A DNA stretch of 64,000 nt from Thioclava sp. GXIMD4216 (GTDB lineage Bacteria > Pseudomonadota > Alphaproteobacteria > Rhodobacterales > Rhodobacteraceae): positions 785,501 to 849,500 of the forward strand of contig NZ_CP149926.1 of NCBI RefSeq assembly GCF_037949285.1. The letters are read 5' to 3'. Each line of letters opens with the position of its first letter. Position 1 is the first letter of the stretch. The notes under the pieces were generated by a model. That model was given only the letters and a program-made list of their open reading frames with translations. It was not told the DNA's origin and did no database searches. Position numbers and translations under genes: made by a program. Positions 1 through 8,720 of the stretch are shown here, piece by piece.

Positions 1-12
1 TTCCGATATAAT

Positions 13-27
13 TTAATCGCAGCTTAA
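13..27. promoter_or_regulatory. CtrA-like binding site (TTAA-N7-TTAA)
   Basis: TTAA at 13-16 and TTAA at 24-27 are separated by exactly seven bases, the alphaproteobacterial CtrA full-site pattern. It lies 46 bases before the first gene of the small membrane protein/chemoreceptor pair. In Rhodobacterales CtrA commonly activates chemotaxis and motility genes, which fits the target. Binding itself is inferred. Confidence 0.5.
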
Positions 28-72
28 ATGTTCTTCCTTAGGTAGATTCCGAGACTTGTGAAAGGGGTTCGG

Positions 73-357
73 ATGAAGCTGGAGGCGTTGATTCTTTTCT
101 TCTCGCTCTTGGTCGCGCCGATCGCACATCTGACAGGGGCACGGCCTGATCATGCGGGATTGACCCTCATGGTTGTGCCACCTTGGGAAGATGCCGTGCA
201 GGTGGCCGACGTCGCACAGGCGCGGCTGATCGGACCAACCCGTGCGCCCTTCGGACTTTTGATCGAGATTGACGATTTAGCTCAGCTCGACCGCCTCGAG
301 AGGGCGGGGGCGTGGTTTCTTCTGGATGCCAGAAAAGTGGAATGGATCTGCGGATGA
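73..357 (+). CDS. small membrane or secreted protein of unknown function
   Basis: A 94-residue protein with no family I recognise. Residues 3-24 form one hydrophobic stretch that could be a membrane anchor or signal sequence; the rest is soluble and acidic, with alternating Asp/Leu near the end (residues 65-80). I place the start at ATG 73 because an AAAGGGG ribosome-binding site sits at 61-67; a GTG at 58 is an in-frame alternative. Its stop overlaps the proposed start of the chemoreceptor (ATGA at 354-357), so the two are probably translationally coupled. Coupling suggests an accessory role beside the receptor, but nothing in the sequence shows a function. Confidence 0.6.
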   Translation: MKLEALILFFSLLVAPIAHLTGARPDHAGLTLMVVPPWEDAVQVADVAQARLIGPTRAPFGLLIEIDDLAQLDRLERAGAWFLLDARKVEWICG

Positions 358-2102
358 ATAAAGTAGGGGCCTTTTTCAGCGACGATAGCGATCTCCCTTT
401 TGCAGGCCGCGATATGGCGATGAAATATCTGGCATTCGGGATGGTGGTTGCGGCGCTTGGTGTGTCGCTTGTGGCCTGGATCATCGGGACCGCATTCTGG
501 ATCGCGACAGGGGCGGCAGGTGTCTTTGCGGCTTTGGCCCTTTTGGGGTGGCGTATCGGGGACACGAAAAAGGGACGTTCGCTTCTGGCGCAGGGGATGA
601 TCGGCCAATGTTTCGCCTTTACAGCCGCGTTTGCAGGCCATCCCTGGATCATCGACACCCATATGGCCTTTTTTGTGATGTGCGCGATGGTGACGGCACT
701 TGTGGATACGCGCTGTTTGATCGTGATGACCGTCAGTACGGTTCTGCATCACGCAGGGCTCGGGATCATCTATCCGGTTCTGGTCTATCCCAGCACGGAT
801 ATTTACGAGAATCTTGAAAGGATTGCGTTACATGGCGGTCTCTTTGCCCTTGAAGCGGGCGTGCTGATCGAGGTGGTCCGGCGACGGCAGAAGCTGTTCC
901 GTGATGCGCTGGACCGTATGTCCGAACTTGAGGCCATTTCGGCGCAATCCGCGCAGGCACGGGAAACGGCAGAGGCCATGTCGCGCGAGGCCGAGGCGCA
1001 TCGTGCCGTGGCCGAGAAATCCGCGCAGTCCGCGCAGGAGGCCAGCGCCTTGGCCGCGCGTCAGGCCGATGAAAAACATGCTGCCGATATGGCGGTGCTG
1101 GAGGCCGAACGTCAACAAAGTATGGAACGTGCCGAGACGGCCAAGCGGCAGGAGCAGTTTGTGGCGGCCTTGAAATGCGCTTTGGAGCAGCTTGCGCAGG
1201 GGGATCTGTCGGTGCGGATGGTGCGGCCCGACGATCCGGGCTATGCGGATCTGGCGCAAAATTTCAATCTTTCGGTCGAGCAGCTTGCCGCCACCGTGAC
1301 CACTGCTCTGGAATGCGCCGTCGATATTCGGGCGCAGATTTCCGAAATCACATCCGCCGCCGACAACCTTTCGTCCCGGTCCGAACGGCAGGCAAGCGCA
1401 CTTGGTGATGCCGCCGCTGCGATCAACGAGCTTACGGTGGCGATCGAACAGGCGGCTCTGGTGAGCCGTGAAACTGCCGGATCGGCAGAAAAGGCGCGTA
1501 AGGCGGCGGGGGAAAGCTCGACCGTGGTGGCCGAATCGATCGAAGCGATGGCCGCTATCGAGGAAAGCTCGACACAGATTGCGCGGATTTCCTCTGTGAT
1601 TGACGATATCGCCTTCCAGACCAATCTTTTGGCGCTGAATGCAGGTGTAGAAGCTGCGCGAGCGGGAGAGGCTGGGCGCGGGTTTGCGGTGGTCGCATCG
1701 GAGGTGCGCGAACTGGCGCAGCGTTCTTCGTCTTCGGCGCAGGAAATCAGCAAATTGATCGAGGCTTCGGGCCGGCAGGTGAAAACCGGTGCCGAACTGG
1801 TCAGCCGCACCGTGTCCGAACTCGACAGGATTATCCGGCATGTCGGGACGATTGCGACCCAGATCCGTGAACTGGCTGAAAGCGCGGCCGAGCAATCGCG
1901 ATCCGTCAATGAGGTGAATAGCTCTGTGGAGCAGTTGGACCGGACGACGCAGCAGAATGTCGCCATGCTCGAAGAAACGACTGCTGCACATAATGCGCTG
2001 AACGAGATGGCAGGGCGCCTGGAGCAAACAATGTTGGTGTTCCGCCAAAATCTTGCCGATGACAGCTTTGACGGACAGGTGATGTCGCCCAAGGCAGGGT
2101 GA
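354..2102 (+). CDS. methyl-accepting chemotaxis protein with six-TM sensor region
   Basis: Chemoreceptor of about 582 residues. The first ~190 residues hold about six hydrophobic segments with little periplasmic sequence and conserved-looking polar residues: a D-T-H before TM4 and a His-His pair in TM5. A long Ala/Glu/Gln-rich coiled coil (about 200-285) and a HAMP-like stretch follow. The MCP signalling domain has its hairpin tip ([18 protein letters not shown]) near residues 415-440. No C-terminal CheR-binding pentapeptide is visible. ATG 354 overlaps the upstream stop; ATG 342 and an earlier in-frame GTG (312) are alternatives. The family relays ligand or membrane signals to CheW/CheA. The six-TM architecture suggests sensing within the membrane, but the ligand is unknown. 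Confidence 0.9.
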   Translation: MNKVGAFFSDDSDLPFAGRDMAMKYLAFGMVVAALGVSLVAWIIGTAFWIATGAAGVFAALALLGWRIGDTKKGRSLLAQGMIGQCFAFTAAFAGHPWIIDTHMAFFVMCAMVTALVDTRCLIVMTVSTVLHHAGLGIIYPVLVYPSTDIYENLERIALHGGLFALEAGVLIEVVRRRQKLFRDALDRMSELEAISAQSAQARETAEAMSREAEAHRAVAEKSAQSAQEASALAARQADEKHAADMAVLEAERQQSMERAETAKRQEQFVAALKCALEQLAQGDLSVRMVRPDDPGYADLAQNFNLSVEQLAATVTTALECAVDIRAQISEITSAADNLSSRSERQASALGDAAAAINELTVAIEQAALVSRETAGSAEKARKAAGESSTVVAESIEAMAAIEESSTQIARISSVIDDIAFQTNLLALNAGVEAARAGEAGRGFAVVASEVRELAQRSSSSAQEISKLIEASGRQVKTGAELVSRTVSELDRIIRHVGTIATQIRELAESAAEQSRSVNEVNSSVEQLDRTTQQNVAMLEETTAAHNALNEMAGRLEQTMLVFRQNLADDSFDGQVMSPKAG

Positions 2103-2110
2103 TTGGCCCG

Positions 2111-2665
2111 CTATTTCGGGCTGCGTTTGGCCAGAATACGTTGCAGGGTGCGGCGGTGCATATGGAGGCGCCGCGCCGTTTCCGACACGTTCCGATCGCA
2201 AAGTTCATAGACCCGCTGGATATGTTCCCAACGGACGCGGTCAGCGCTCATCGGATTTTCCGGCGGAGCGGGCTGCGTGTCGCTGCGCGCCAAAAGCGCA
2301 TTGGTGATATCGGTCGCATCCGCCGGTTTGGACAGATAGTCGGTGGCCCCCATTTTGACTGCGGCAACGGCGGTGGCAATCGCACCATAGCCGGTCAACA
2401 CCACGATACGCGCATCCTCGCGGCTTTCACGCAGAGCTTCCACGACGTCCAGCCCGTTGCCGTCCTCCAGCCGTAAATCGATGACGGCATAGGCGGGGGC
2501 AGATTGGCCGACCAGCGTTTTCCCCTCGGCCACAGAGCCAGCCATCTGGACTTCGAAACCACGTTTTTCCATGGCCCGCGCGAGGCGTGTCAGGAAAGCC
2601 TGATCGTCATCGACCAGCAACAGGCTACGATCAGAGCCGATTTCGGAAGAAAGATCATCAACCAT
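2111..2665 (-). CDS. regA: redox response regulator RegA (PrrA/ActR)
   Basis: DNA-binding response regulator of 184 residues, the usual RegA length. An N-terminal receiver domain carries the acidic pair DDD near residues 19-21, phosphoacceptor Asp63 in V-I-D-L-R-L-E-D-G, and the KPAD motif. A proline linker (PPPENP-like) leads to a C-terminal Fis-type helix-turn-helix (NVSETARRL...RRTLQRIL). A TTG 24 bases upstream would extend it by eight residues; ATG 2665 is preferred because it matches the length of known RegA proteins. In Rhodobacteraceae RegA, phosphorylated by RegB, controls photosynthesis, respiration, CO2 and N2 fixation genes. It lies downstream of senC on the same strand and ends 8 bases from the convergent chemoreceptor gene. 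Confidence 0.95.
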   Translation of the reverse strand: MVDDLSSEIGSDRSLLLVDDDQAFLTRLARAMEKRGFEVQMAGSVAEGKTLVGQSAPAYAVIDLRLEDGNGLDVVEALRESREDARIVVLTGYGAIATAVAAVKMGATDYLSKPADATDITNALLARSDTQPAPPENPMSADRVRWEHIQRVYELCDRNVSETARRLHMHRRTLQRILAKRSPK

Positions 2666-2756
2666 TGGGTCGTCCGCAAAAAAATCCAAGCACCAGACAT
2701 CTTTTAGGCGGCGAATGGCACAGGGTCAAATGCCGCCATACGTTCTCGCTTGCAAG

Positions 2757-3389
2757 TTACTCTGCGTTCGCGTGGTCGATATAGCAACTGACGCGCTCGG
2801 CCATCTCTTCCGGCGTCGTGTCGCGATCGAAGTAATCGACATAGCCAAGCTTGGGCAGCACCAGATATGTCTGGGTGGAGTGGCTGATCAGCGTATAGGG
2901 GTCGTCCGGGTTTTGCACAGAAAACAGCACGCGATAGGCTTTGGCCGCCACCTTGATCTGCTCCGGTGTGCCCACAAGCCCCAGCATTTTGGGGCTCATG
3001 ACATCGGTGAAGGCCGCCACCGAAGCGGGGGTGTCACGGGCGCTGTCCACTGACACGAAAACCGGCTGCACATCATAGCCTTGTTCGTCAAGGATATCAG
3101 TTGCTTGCGCATTTCGCATGGAATCTAGAGGGCAGACGTCCGGGCAGTAGGTATAGCCGAAATAGAGCAGGCTCGGCTTTGTGAAGACCTGCTGATCCGT
3201 GACAGTTTCGCCCGTCTCCGAGGTCAGCGTGAAGGGTCCTCCCAGTTTGACATGGCCCGCAGCAGGTTTGGCGCGACATTGAGCAAATGCATCCGCAGGC
3301 TGGTTACGGGTCATGCCGATGCCGATAGCGATGCCGCCGACCACGATAACAGCCCCTAGAATGGCATAGACTTTCGGGGAAAGGCTCAT
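2757..3389 (-). CDS. senC: SCO1/SenC/PrrC copper chaperone
   Basis: A 210-residue membrane-anchored thioredoxin-fold protein. A hydrophobic anchor spans about residues 6-26. The copper-binding CPDVC motif sits near residue 80 and a conserved His lies in the I-S-H-S-T stretch near residue 165; these Cys, Cys and His residues are the Cu ligands of the SCO family. The family delivers copper to the CuA centre of cytochrome oxidase and, in Rhodobacter, influences RegB/PrrB signalling. ATG 3389 is chosen over a TTG one codon upstream. senC-regA in one direction with regB diverging is the classical Rhodobacter arrangement. Confidence 0.93.
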   Translation of the reverse strand: MSLSPKVYAILGAVIVVGGIAIGIGMTRNQPADAFAQCRAKPAAGHVKLGGPFTLTSETGETVTDQQVFTKPSLLYFGYTYCPDVCPLDSMRNAQATDILDEQGYDVQPVFVSVDSARDTPASVAAFTDVMSPKMLGLVGTPEQIKVAAKAYRVLFSVQNPDDPYTLISHSTQTYLVLPKLGYVDYFDRDTTPEEMAERVSCYIDHANAE

Positions 3390-3458
3390 CAATTTTCTCC
3401 CATGCGGATCCGGTCATCTGTTGAATTTGTGAAGCAGATCGGATTTTGCAGCAGTGTT

Positions 3459-3470
3459 ATCAATATTGAT
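3459..3470. promoter_or_regulatory. 12-bp perfect palindrome in the senC/regB divergent region
   Basis: ATCAATATTGAT is a perfect palindrome in the roughly 140-base region between the divergent senC and regB starts. It is not an FNR box, which would read TTGAT-N4-ATCAA. An operator is possible because the senC-regA and regB promoters must both lie here, but no regulator can be named. Confidence 0.3.
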
Positions 3471-3531
3471 GCTGGTTTTGAAGCAGACAGAATGTCCTAA
3501 AGGCATTTTGACGGAAGGGAAGGACGCGGTC

Positions 3532-4911
3532 ATGTCGGGGTTTGAAACGGCGCTCCCCGTGCGCGGGACGACATCGCATGAATGGGTGCGGCTGCGCACG
3601 CTGACCTTTCTGCGCTGGATGGCGATTATCGGCCAGTTGATGGCCATCCTCGTGGCATGGTTTTTGCTGGAGATCGGGCTTAATCTTGTCTGGTGTCTGG
3701 CGACGGTCGGGGCTTCGGTTCTGGTGAATCTGCTGGCTTTGTTCCTGACGCCGGAAAGCCGCAGATTGTCACATAACGCGGTGCTGGCGTTGCTTTTGTT
3801 CGACACCGCGCAGCTGGCGGTGCTGTTGCTGCTGACGGGCGGGCTGAACAACCCTTTTGCCCTGTTGATTCTGGTTCCGACAACCATCGCGGCAACGACG
3901 CTTGAATGGCGCGCGACGATGTTGATCGGGGTAGTGACCGTGGTTCTGACGACCTTCGTGGCAGGGCTTTATGTGCCTCTGGTCTCGACCGAAGGCGAAG
4001 TCATCCAGCTACCGGCGCTGTTCGAGTTTGGGTATTGGACGGCGATTGTCATAGGGGTCGTCTTTCTTGGCGCCTATGCGCAGCGGATCTCGAATGACAG
4101 CCGTGTCATGTCAGAGGCGCTTCTGGCGGCGCAACTGGCCCTGTCGCGCGAGCAGAAACTGACCGATCTGGGCGGGGTTGTGGCGGCGGCGGCACATGAG
4201 CTGGGCACGCCTCTGGCCACGATCAAGCTGGTGTCGAGCGAGCTGGCTGACGAGCTTTCCGATAACGAGGAACTTCGGGAGGACGCGCTGTTGATCCGTG
4301 CGCAAGCGGACCGTTGTCGCGATATCCTGCGTTCGATGGGGCGTGCGGGCAAGGATGACCTGCATCTGCGGACCGCGCCGCTGATTTCTGTCCTGCGGGA
4401 GGCGGCCGAGCCGCATATGGATCGCGGAAAAGAAATTATCTTTACGACAGAACCGATTGGCGATGGCAGCGATAAGCAGCCCGCCATCTATCGTTACCCC
4501 GAGCTGATCCATGCGCTGCGTAATCTGGTGCAGAATGCGGTGGATTTTGCGGCCAGCAGGGTCTGGGTCGACGCGCTGTGGAGTGGCTCGACCATCGTGG
4601 TGCGTGTGTGTGATGACGGGCGCGGTTATGCGCCCGATGTGATCGGGCGTATCGGTGACCCCTTCCTGCACGGGCGGAATTCGACCGCGCGTAAGGAATA
4701 TGAGGGGATGGGGCTGGGGCTGTTTATCGCCAAAACGCTGTTGGAACGCACCGGCGCGCGGATCACCTTTCGCAATGGTACAACCCCCTTTGTGCCCGCA
4801 GATCGCAAGCCCGAGCGTTCGGGAGCGATTGTCGAGCTGGCTTGGCCGATCGAGCGGCTGCTGGCTCCCGAGCGCGAGGCTCTGGGGGAGAATGTGCCGA
4901 TAGAGAGCTGA
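3532..4911 (+). CDS. regB: redox sensor histidine kinase RegB (PrrB)
   Basis: A 459-residue membrane kinase with about six TM helices in residues 25-185. The quinone-sensing heptapeptide GGLNNPF is at 103-109. The H-box A-H-E-L-G-T-P-L carries phosphoacceptor His222, and the redox Cys lies in D-R-C-R-D (Cys262). HATPase motifs follow: NLVQNAVDFA, DDGRGY and a G-x-G-L-G-L-F box. These match RegB of R. capsulatus (His225, Cys265) with a three-residue offset. ATG 3532 is chosen because GGAAGGGAAGGA precedes it; a start 78 bases upstream would add a non-conserved tail. It phosphorylates RegA in response to quinone pool and thiol redox state. Confidence 0.96.
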   Translation: MSGFETALPVRGTTSHEWVRLRTLTFLRWMAIIGQLMAILVAWFLLEIGLNLVWCLATVGASVLVNLLALFLTPESRRLSHNAVLALLLFDTAQLAVLLLLTGGLNNPFALLILVPTTIAATTLEWRATMLIGVVTVVLTTFVAGLYVPLVSTEGEVIQLPALFEFGYWTAIVIGVVFLGAYAQRISNDSRVMSEALLAAQLALSREQKLTDLGGVVAAAAHELGTPLATIKLVSSELADELSDNEELREDALLIRAQADRCRDILRSMGRAGKDDLHLRTAPLISVLREAAEPHMDRGKEIIFTTEPIGDGSDKQPAIYRYPELIHALRNLVQNAVDFAASRVWVDALWSGSTIVVRVCDDGRGYAPDVIGRIGDPFLHGRNSTARKEYEGMGLGLFIAKTLLERTGARITFRNGTTPFVPADRKPERSGAIVELAWPIERLLAPEREALGENVPIES

Positions 4912-4924
4912 TCGAAAAGGAATT

Positions 4925-4950
4925 GTTAAGCTTAACGGCGCATTAACCAT
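4925..4950. promoter_or_regulatory. CtrA-like site cluster upstream of the PAS gene
   Basis: A palindrome GTTAAGCTTAAC (4925-4936) is followed by TTAACCAT (4943-4950). The TTAA at 4932-4935 and the TTAAC at 4943-4947 are exactly seven bases apart, a perfect CtrA full site, and TTAACCAT is the common extended half-site in alphaproteobacteria. The cluster lies about 45 bases before the PAS-protein start, as expected for an activated promoter. Regulation by CtrA is inferred. Confidence 0.55.
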
Positions 4951-4993
4951 TGTGTTGCATCTTTGACTTCAGTTTGTGGCATGGGGCATGGAT

Positions 4994-6556
4994 ATGTCAG
5001 AGGTTTTGGTCATCACGGGTCTGGTTGCGATTGCATCAACCGTTGCGGCGGTCGTGGCGATTTTGGTGCTGACCCGATTGCAGCGCAGCTTGCGCAAGAA
5101 GGACGCCCGCGCGCTTCAGCCCATGATCGAGCAAACGGTTCTTCTGTTTGATGATGAAGAGCTGATCGACGCGACCGCGCCTGCGCGGACCCTGCTTGAA
5201 GCCTCGCCGCTTGCCTCTAGCGACTGGGGGCGTCTGGTTGCGTTTCTGATGCCGCGTTTCGAAACCGTGCGCGAAAGCCTTGCCGATCTGCGGACGGTGG
5301 GGCGGCTTGAACTCACCGGCTTTCCCGGACCCAATGGCGGGGCACCGCTGCGCTTGCTGGCCGAGGATGTGAATGGCCTGACCCGCGTGACCCTGATTGA
5401 TCCCGAAGCCGAAGGGCAGGGGCTTTTGGTCGATGGTCTCTCCCAGCGCGCGCTCGAGGACGAGCTGGAGAACCTGCGCCATGCGCTGGATCTGTCGCCA
5501 TCGCTGGTGTGGCAGGAGAGCGCGGCAGGCGAAACGATCTGGGCGAACCGCGCCTATCTGCTGCGGGCCGGCACCTTTGAAGAGGAAGAGGTCACGCTCA
5601 GTTGGCCCTTGCCGCAGATTTTCCAGTTCGAGCGCGAACAGACCGAATATGCGCCGCGTCGGCTGATGCTGCAGGACGAGGATGGCATTGATACGTGGTT
5701 CGATTGCTACAGCTACCGTCTGGGCGATAACTGGATGCATTTCGCGCAATCTGCCGACGCGACGGTCTATGCGGAAAAGGCTCTGCGTGATTTCGTGCAG
5801 ACCCTGACCAAAACCTTTGCCGACCTGCCGATCGGTCTGGCGATCTTCAATCGCCAACGCCAGTTGCAGCTATTCAACCCTGCGCTGAGCGATCTGACGG
5901 CGCTTGGTGTGGATTTCCTGTCCAAACGTCCCACACTTTACGCGTTTCTGGATCGTCTGCGCGAGACCCGTATGATGGCGGAGCCAAAGGATTACCGCAG
6001 CTGGCGCGAGCAGATGACCACGCTCGAAAAGCAGGCGGCAGCGGGCTATCATTCGGAGACGTGGAACCTGCCCAATGGCCAGACCTACCGTGTCACCGGC
6101 CGTCCGCATCCTGACGGGGCCATCGCTTTCCTGTTCGAGGATATCACCTCGGAGATGACCCTGACCCGCAAATTCCGTTCCGAGCGGGATCTGGACCGCT
6201 CTGTGCTGGACAATATCTCCGAGGCTGTCGCCGTTTTCCTGCCCTCGGGCGAGCTGACCAGCGCCAATGCCGCCTATCGGGCGCTCTGGCCGGTGCAATC
6301 CGCTGGCATGTCGCTGCATGACTCTCTGCGGTCTTGGGCCGAAGCCTGTGTTCCGACCGAGATCTGGAGCCGCGCCCGCTTGCGTCTGGGGGCAATGGCC
6401 GAGCGCGAACCTCTGGCAGGCGAGGTGACCCTGCGCGACGGGCGCGTGGTGGGGTGTAGGTTCGTGCCGCTGGCCGGAGGGGCGCTGATGGCCAGCTTTG
6501 CAGAAAAAGAGGCGCTGTCGACATTGGAACCTTTGCGCAAGATTGCCGCGCAATGA
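4994..6556 (+). CDS. membrane-anchored PAS protein without kinase domain (DivL-like candidate)
   Basis: About 520 residues. One N-terminal TM helix spans residues 6-27. Three PAS-like folds then follow at about 155-265, 266-375 (F-A-D-L-P-I-G-L-A-I-F) and 395-500 (N-I-S-E-A-V-A-V-F). No H-box and no HATPase motifs are present, so it is not an active histidine kinase as read. Starts at GTG 4976 and ATG 4988 are possible; ATG 4994 has GGGG at 4983-4986 in better position. It lies between regB and tsaE with its own CtrA-like site. Rhodobacterales are reported to carry shortened DivL proteins that act on the CckA-ChpT-CtrA relay. This could be one, but that is inference from architecture and promoter; a different PAS sensor is equally allowed. 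Confidence 0.75.
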   Translation: MSEVLVITGLVAIASTVAAVVAILVLTRLQRSLRKKDARALQPMIEQTVLLFDDEELIDATAPARTLLEASPLASSDWGRLVAFLMPRFETVRESLADLRTVGRLELTGFPGPNGGAPLRLLAEDVNGLTRVTLIDPEAEGQGLLVDGLSQRALEDELENLRHALDLSPSLVWQESAAGETIWANRAYLLRAGTFEEEEVTLSWPLPQIFQFEREQTEYAPRRLMLQDEDGIDTWFDCYSYRLGDNWMHFAQSADATVYAEKALRDFVQTLTKTFADLPIGLAIFNRQRQLQLFNPALSDLTALGVDFLSKRPTLYAFLDRLRETRMMAEPKDYRSWREQMTTLEKQAAAGYHSETWNLPNGQTYRVTGRPHPDGAIAFLFEDITSEMTLTRKFRSERDLDRSVLDNISEAVAVFLPSGELTSANAAYRALWPVQSAGMSLHDSLRSWAEACVPTEIWSRARLRLGAMAEREPLAGEVTLRDGRVVGCRFVPLAGGALMASFAEKEALSTLEPLRKIAAQ

Positions 6557-6595
6557 TCCTTTGCACGGGCAGGCAGGCAGGGTAGAACGGGCGCC

Positions 6596-7078
6596 ATGAG
6601 CGCAGATATCCTGACCCTTCCTCTTGTCGACCCCGATGCCACTGCCCGGCTTGGCCGGACCATCGCCCCCTTTCTCAAGGCGGGCGATGTGCTGTTGCTG
6701 GACGGGCAGATCGGTGCCGGCAAAACCCATTTTTCGCGGGCCCTGATCCAGCATCGTCTCGAGATGCTTGGGCTATATGAGGATGTGCCATCCCCGACCT
6801 TTACGCTTGTGCAGGTCTATGAGGCGGATCCGGAAATCTGGCATAGCGATCTTTATCGCCTGTTCCACCCTGATGATGTGCTGGAACTCGGGCTGGACGA
6901 GGCCTTTCAGGAGGCGATCTGTCTGGTGGAATGGCCTGACCGTCTGGGGGATCTGGCTCCGGCTTCGGCCCTGACGCTGGCGTTTTCCCTGACTGAAGAG
7001 GGCGCGTCGCGTCAGGTGGTGTTTTCGGGCGATGCCGCGTGGGCCGCACGTCTGCCCGAGATGTTGGGGGCATTCTGA
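6596..7078 (+). CDS. tsaE: tRNA t6A biosynthesis ATPase TsaE
   Basis: A 160-residue P-loop ATPase with Walker A G-Q-I-G-A-G-K-T-H near residues 42-50, the family signature S-P-T-F-T-L-V, and the D-L-Y-R-L block near residue 87. TsaE works with TsaB and TsaD to make threonylcarbamoyladenosine at position 37 of ANN-reading tRNAs. Its stop overlaps the amgK start (TGATG at 7076-7080), opening a translationally coupled run. In several alphaproteobacteria tsaE likewise precedes the amgK-murU pair. Confidence 0.95.
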   Translation: MSADILTLPLVDPDATARLGRTIAPFLKAGDVLLLDGQIGAGKTHFSRALIQHRLEMLGLYEDVPSPTFTLVQVYEADPEIWHSDLYRLFHPDDVLELGLDEAFQEAICLVEWPDRLGDLAPASALTLAFSLTEEGASRQVVFSGDAAWAARLPEMLGAF

Positions 7079-8055
7079 TGGATAGGGTCGACGCCTTTTT
7101 GGAACGGGCTGGCTGGGCGGAGGGCAAGCGCCTGCCTCTGGCGGGGGATGCCTCCGCGCGCCGCTATGAACGTATCACAGGAACGCCGCCTGCGGTGTTG
7201 ATGCTTACCTGCCCGGGAGAGGAGCTTGACCGTTTTCTCCACATGACCAACTGGTTGGCGAGCCAAGGGTTTTCTGTTCCGCAAATCTACGCGCAGGATC
7301 TTTCGCAGGGGCTTTTGCTGCTGGAAGATCTGGGGGATGACCTGATCGCCCGGCTTGTGGCGCAAGATCCCGCGCGTGAGGCCGAGCTGTACGGTCTGAT
7401 TACCGAGGTGCTGGTCGGCCTGCGCGATTGTGCCCCGCCGGAGGGGTTGGCAGAGCTGGATGCCAAAGGATTGGCCGATCTGACCGCGCTGACCGAAGAA
7501 TGGTATCCCTGTGCCGCTCGGCCCGAGCTGTCCACCGCCGTCCGGCGGGCTTTCGCGCGGGTGGATGACGGCCAACGTGTTGTGTCCCTGCGCGATTTCC
7601 ATGCCGAAAATGCGCTGCTTCTGGCGGAGCGTGAAGGGGTCGCGCGGCTGGGATTGCTGGATTATCAGGATGCGGTTCTGGCCCATCCGGCCTATGATCT
7701 GGTCTCGGCTTTACAGGATGCGCGGCGGGAGGTCTCGCGAGAGACAGAAACGGCGCAGATTGCATTTTACTGCCGGAAGACAGCACAAAATGCGGACGTA
7801 TTTTCTGCCATCTATGCCTGTCTGGGCGCGCAGCGCGCTTTGCGTATTCTGGGCATTTTTGTCCGGCTTTGTCTTGGGGCCGGAAAGCCGCGCTATCTGG
7901 AATTCATGCCGCGCGTCTGGGCGCATCTGCAGCACAATCTGACCCATCCGGCCCTGTCTGAACTGCGCGACGAGGTCCTGCGGACCATGCCCGCCCCTGA
8001 CGCCCCCCTGATTGAGGAGATACGCCTCCAATGTGCGACACGCCCGATAGCCTGA
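7078..8055 (+). CDS. amgK: anomeric N-acetylmuramate/N-acetylglucosamine kinase AmgK
   Basis: A 325-residue phosphotransferase of the aminoglycoside-kinase fold. Catalytic and metal-binding motifs are visible: L-R-D-F-H-A-E-N-A-L (the HxDxxN-like loop, here H-A-E-N) and L-L-D-Y-Q-D-A (Mg-binding Asp). AmgK phosphorylates MurNAc at C1 in the cell-wall recycling bypass, giving MurNAc-1-P for MurU, which is the next gene. The start at 7078 overlaps the tsaE stop. The pairing with murU makes this call firmer than the fold alone would. Confidence 0.9.
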   Translation: MDRVDAFLERAGWAEGKRLPLAGDASARRYERITGTPPAVLMLTCPGEELDRFLHMTNWLASQGFSVPQIYAQDLSQGLLLLEDLGDDLIARLVAQDPAREAELYGLITEVLVGLRDCAPPEGLAELDAKGLADLTALTEEWYPCAARPELSTAVRRAFARVDDGQRVVSLRDFHAENALLLAEREGVARLGLLDYQDAVLAHPAYDLVSALQDARREVSRETETAQIAFYCRKTAQNADVFSAIYACLGAQRALRILGIFVRLCLGAGKPRYLEFMPRVWAHLQHNLTHPALSELRDEVLRTMPAPDAPLIEEIRLQCATRPIA

Positions 8056-8720
8056 TGCTGTTTGCTGCCGGTTTCGGCACTCGGATGGGTGCGCTGACAG
8101 CGGATCGCCCCAAGCCTCTGGTCGAGGTGGCAGGCCGCCCCTTGCTGGATCATGCTCTGGAACTGGTTGAAGAGGCAGGGATTTCGAAGGTCGTCGCCAA
8201 TATCCATTACCGAGGCGATCAGATCGTCCAGCATCTGGCGGGGCGCTCGGTCGAGATTTCGGATGAAACGGATGAGATCTTGGAAACCGGCGGCGGGCTG
8301 CGCAAGGCGCTGCCGCTTCTGGGGCAGGGGCCGGTCTTTACGTTGAATACGGATGCGATCTGGACGGGGCCGAATCCTTTGGCCGCGCTGCGGGCGGCTT
8401 GGGATCCGGCGAAGATGTCGGCGCTGTTGATGCTGGTTCCGCCTGAACGCGCGACGGGCCATAAAGGCGCGGGAGATTTCACTCTGTCAGAGGGGCGCCT
8501 GTCGCGTGGCCCGGGATTTGTCTATACAGGTGCACAGCTTATCGATCCTGCTGAACTTTCAGATATTTCCGAAGGGGCGTTTTCGTTGAACCTCTTATGG
8601 GACCGTCTTCTAACTAAGGGCAGGGTTTACGGGGTCATCCACGACGGCGGCTGGTGTGATGTCGGGCGTCCCGAAAGCATTCCGCTGGCCGAGGCGCTTC
8701 TGGAACGCCGCGATGATTGA
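8031..8720 (+). CDS. murU: N-acetylmuramate-1-phosphate uridylyltransferase MurU
   Basis: A 229-residue nucleotidyltransferase with the N-terminal signature F-A-A-G-F-G-T-R-M-G and D-R-P-K-P-L-V, the substrate loop E-T-G-G-G-L, and a metal-binding N-T-D. MurU turns MurNAc-1-P from AmgK into UDP-MurNAc, bypassing MurA/MurB. The reading frame overlaps amgK by 25 bases; an internal ATG at 8055, which would form TGATG with the amgK stop, is an alternative start. The 3' end overlaps the addB start. Confidence 0.9.
   Translation: MCDTPDSLMLFAAGFGTRMGALTADRPKPLVEVAGRPLLDHALELVEEAGISKVVANIHYRGDQIVQHLAGRSVEISDETDEILETGGGLRKALPLLGQGPVFTLNTDAIWTGPNPLAALRAAWDPAKMSALLMLVPPERATGHKGAGDFTLSEGRLSRGPGFVYTGAQLIDPAELSDISEGAFSLNLLWDRLLTKGRVYGVIHDGGWCDVGRPESIPLAEALLERRDD

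Noticed and set aside
828..2201. Minus-strand open frame opposite the chemoreceptor
   Set aside because: Low-complexity, Arg/His-rich shadow translation; the plus-strand receptor has clear conserved domains.
3459..3470. FNR box in the regB/senC gap
   Set aside because: The half-sites are in the wrong order and spacing for TTGAT-N4-ATCAA.
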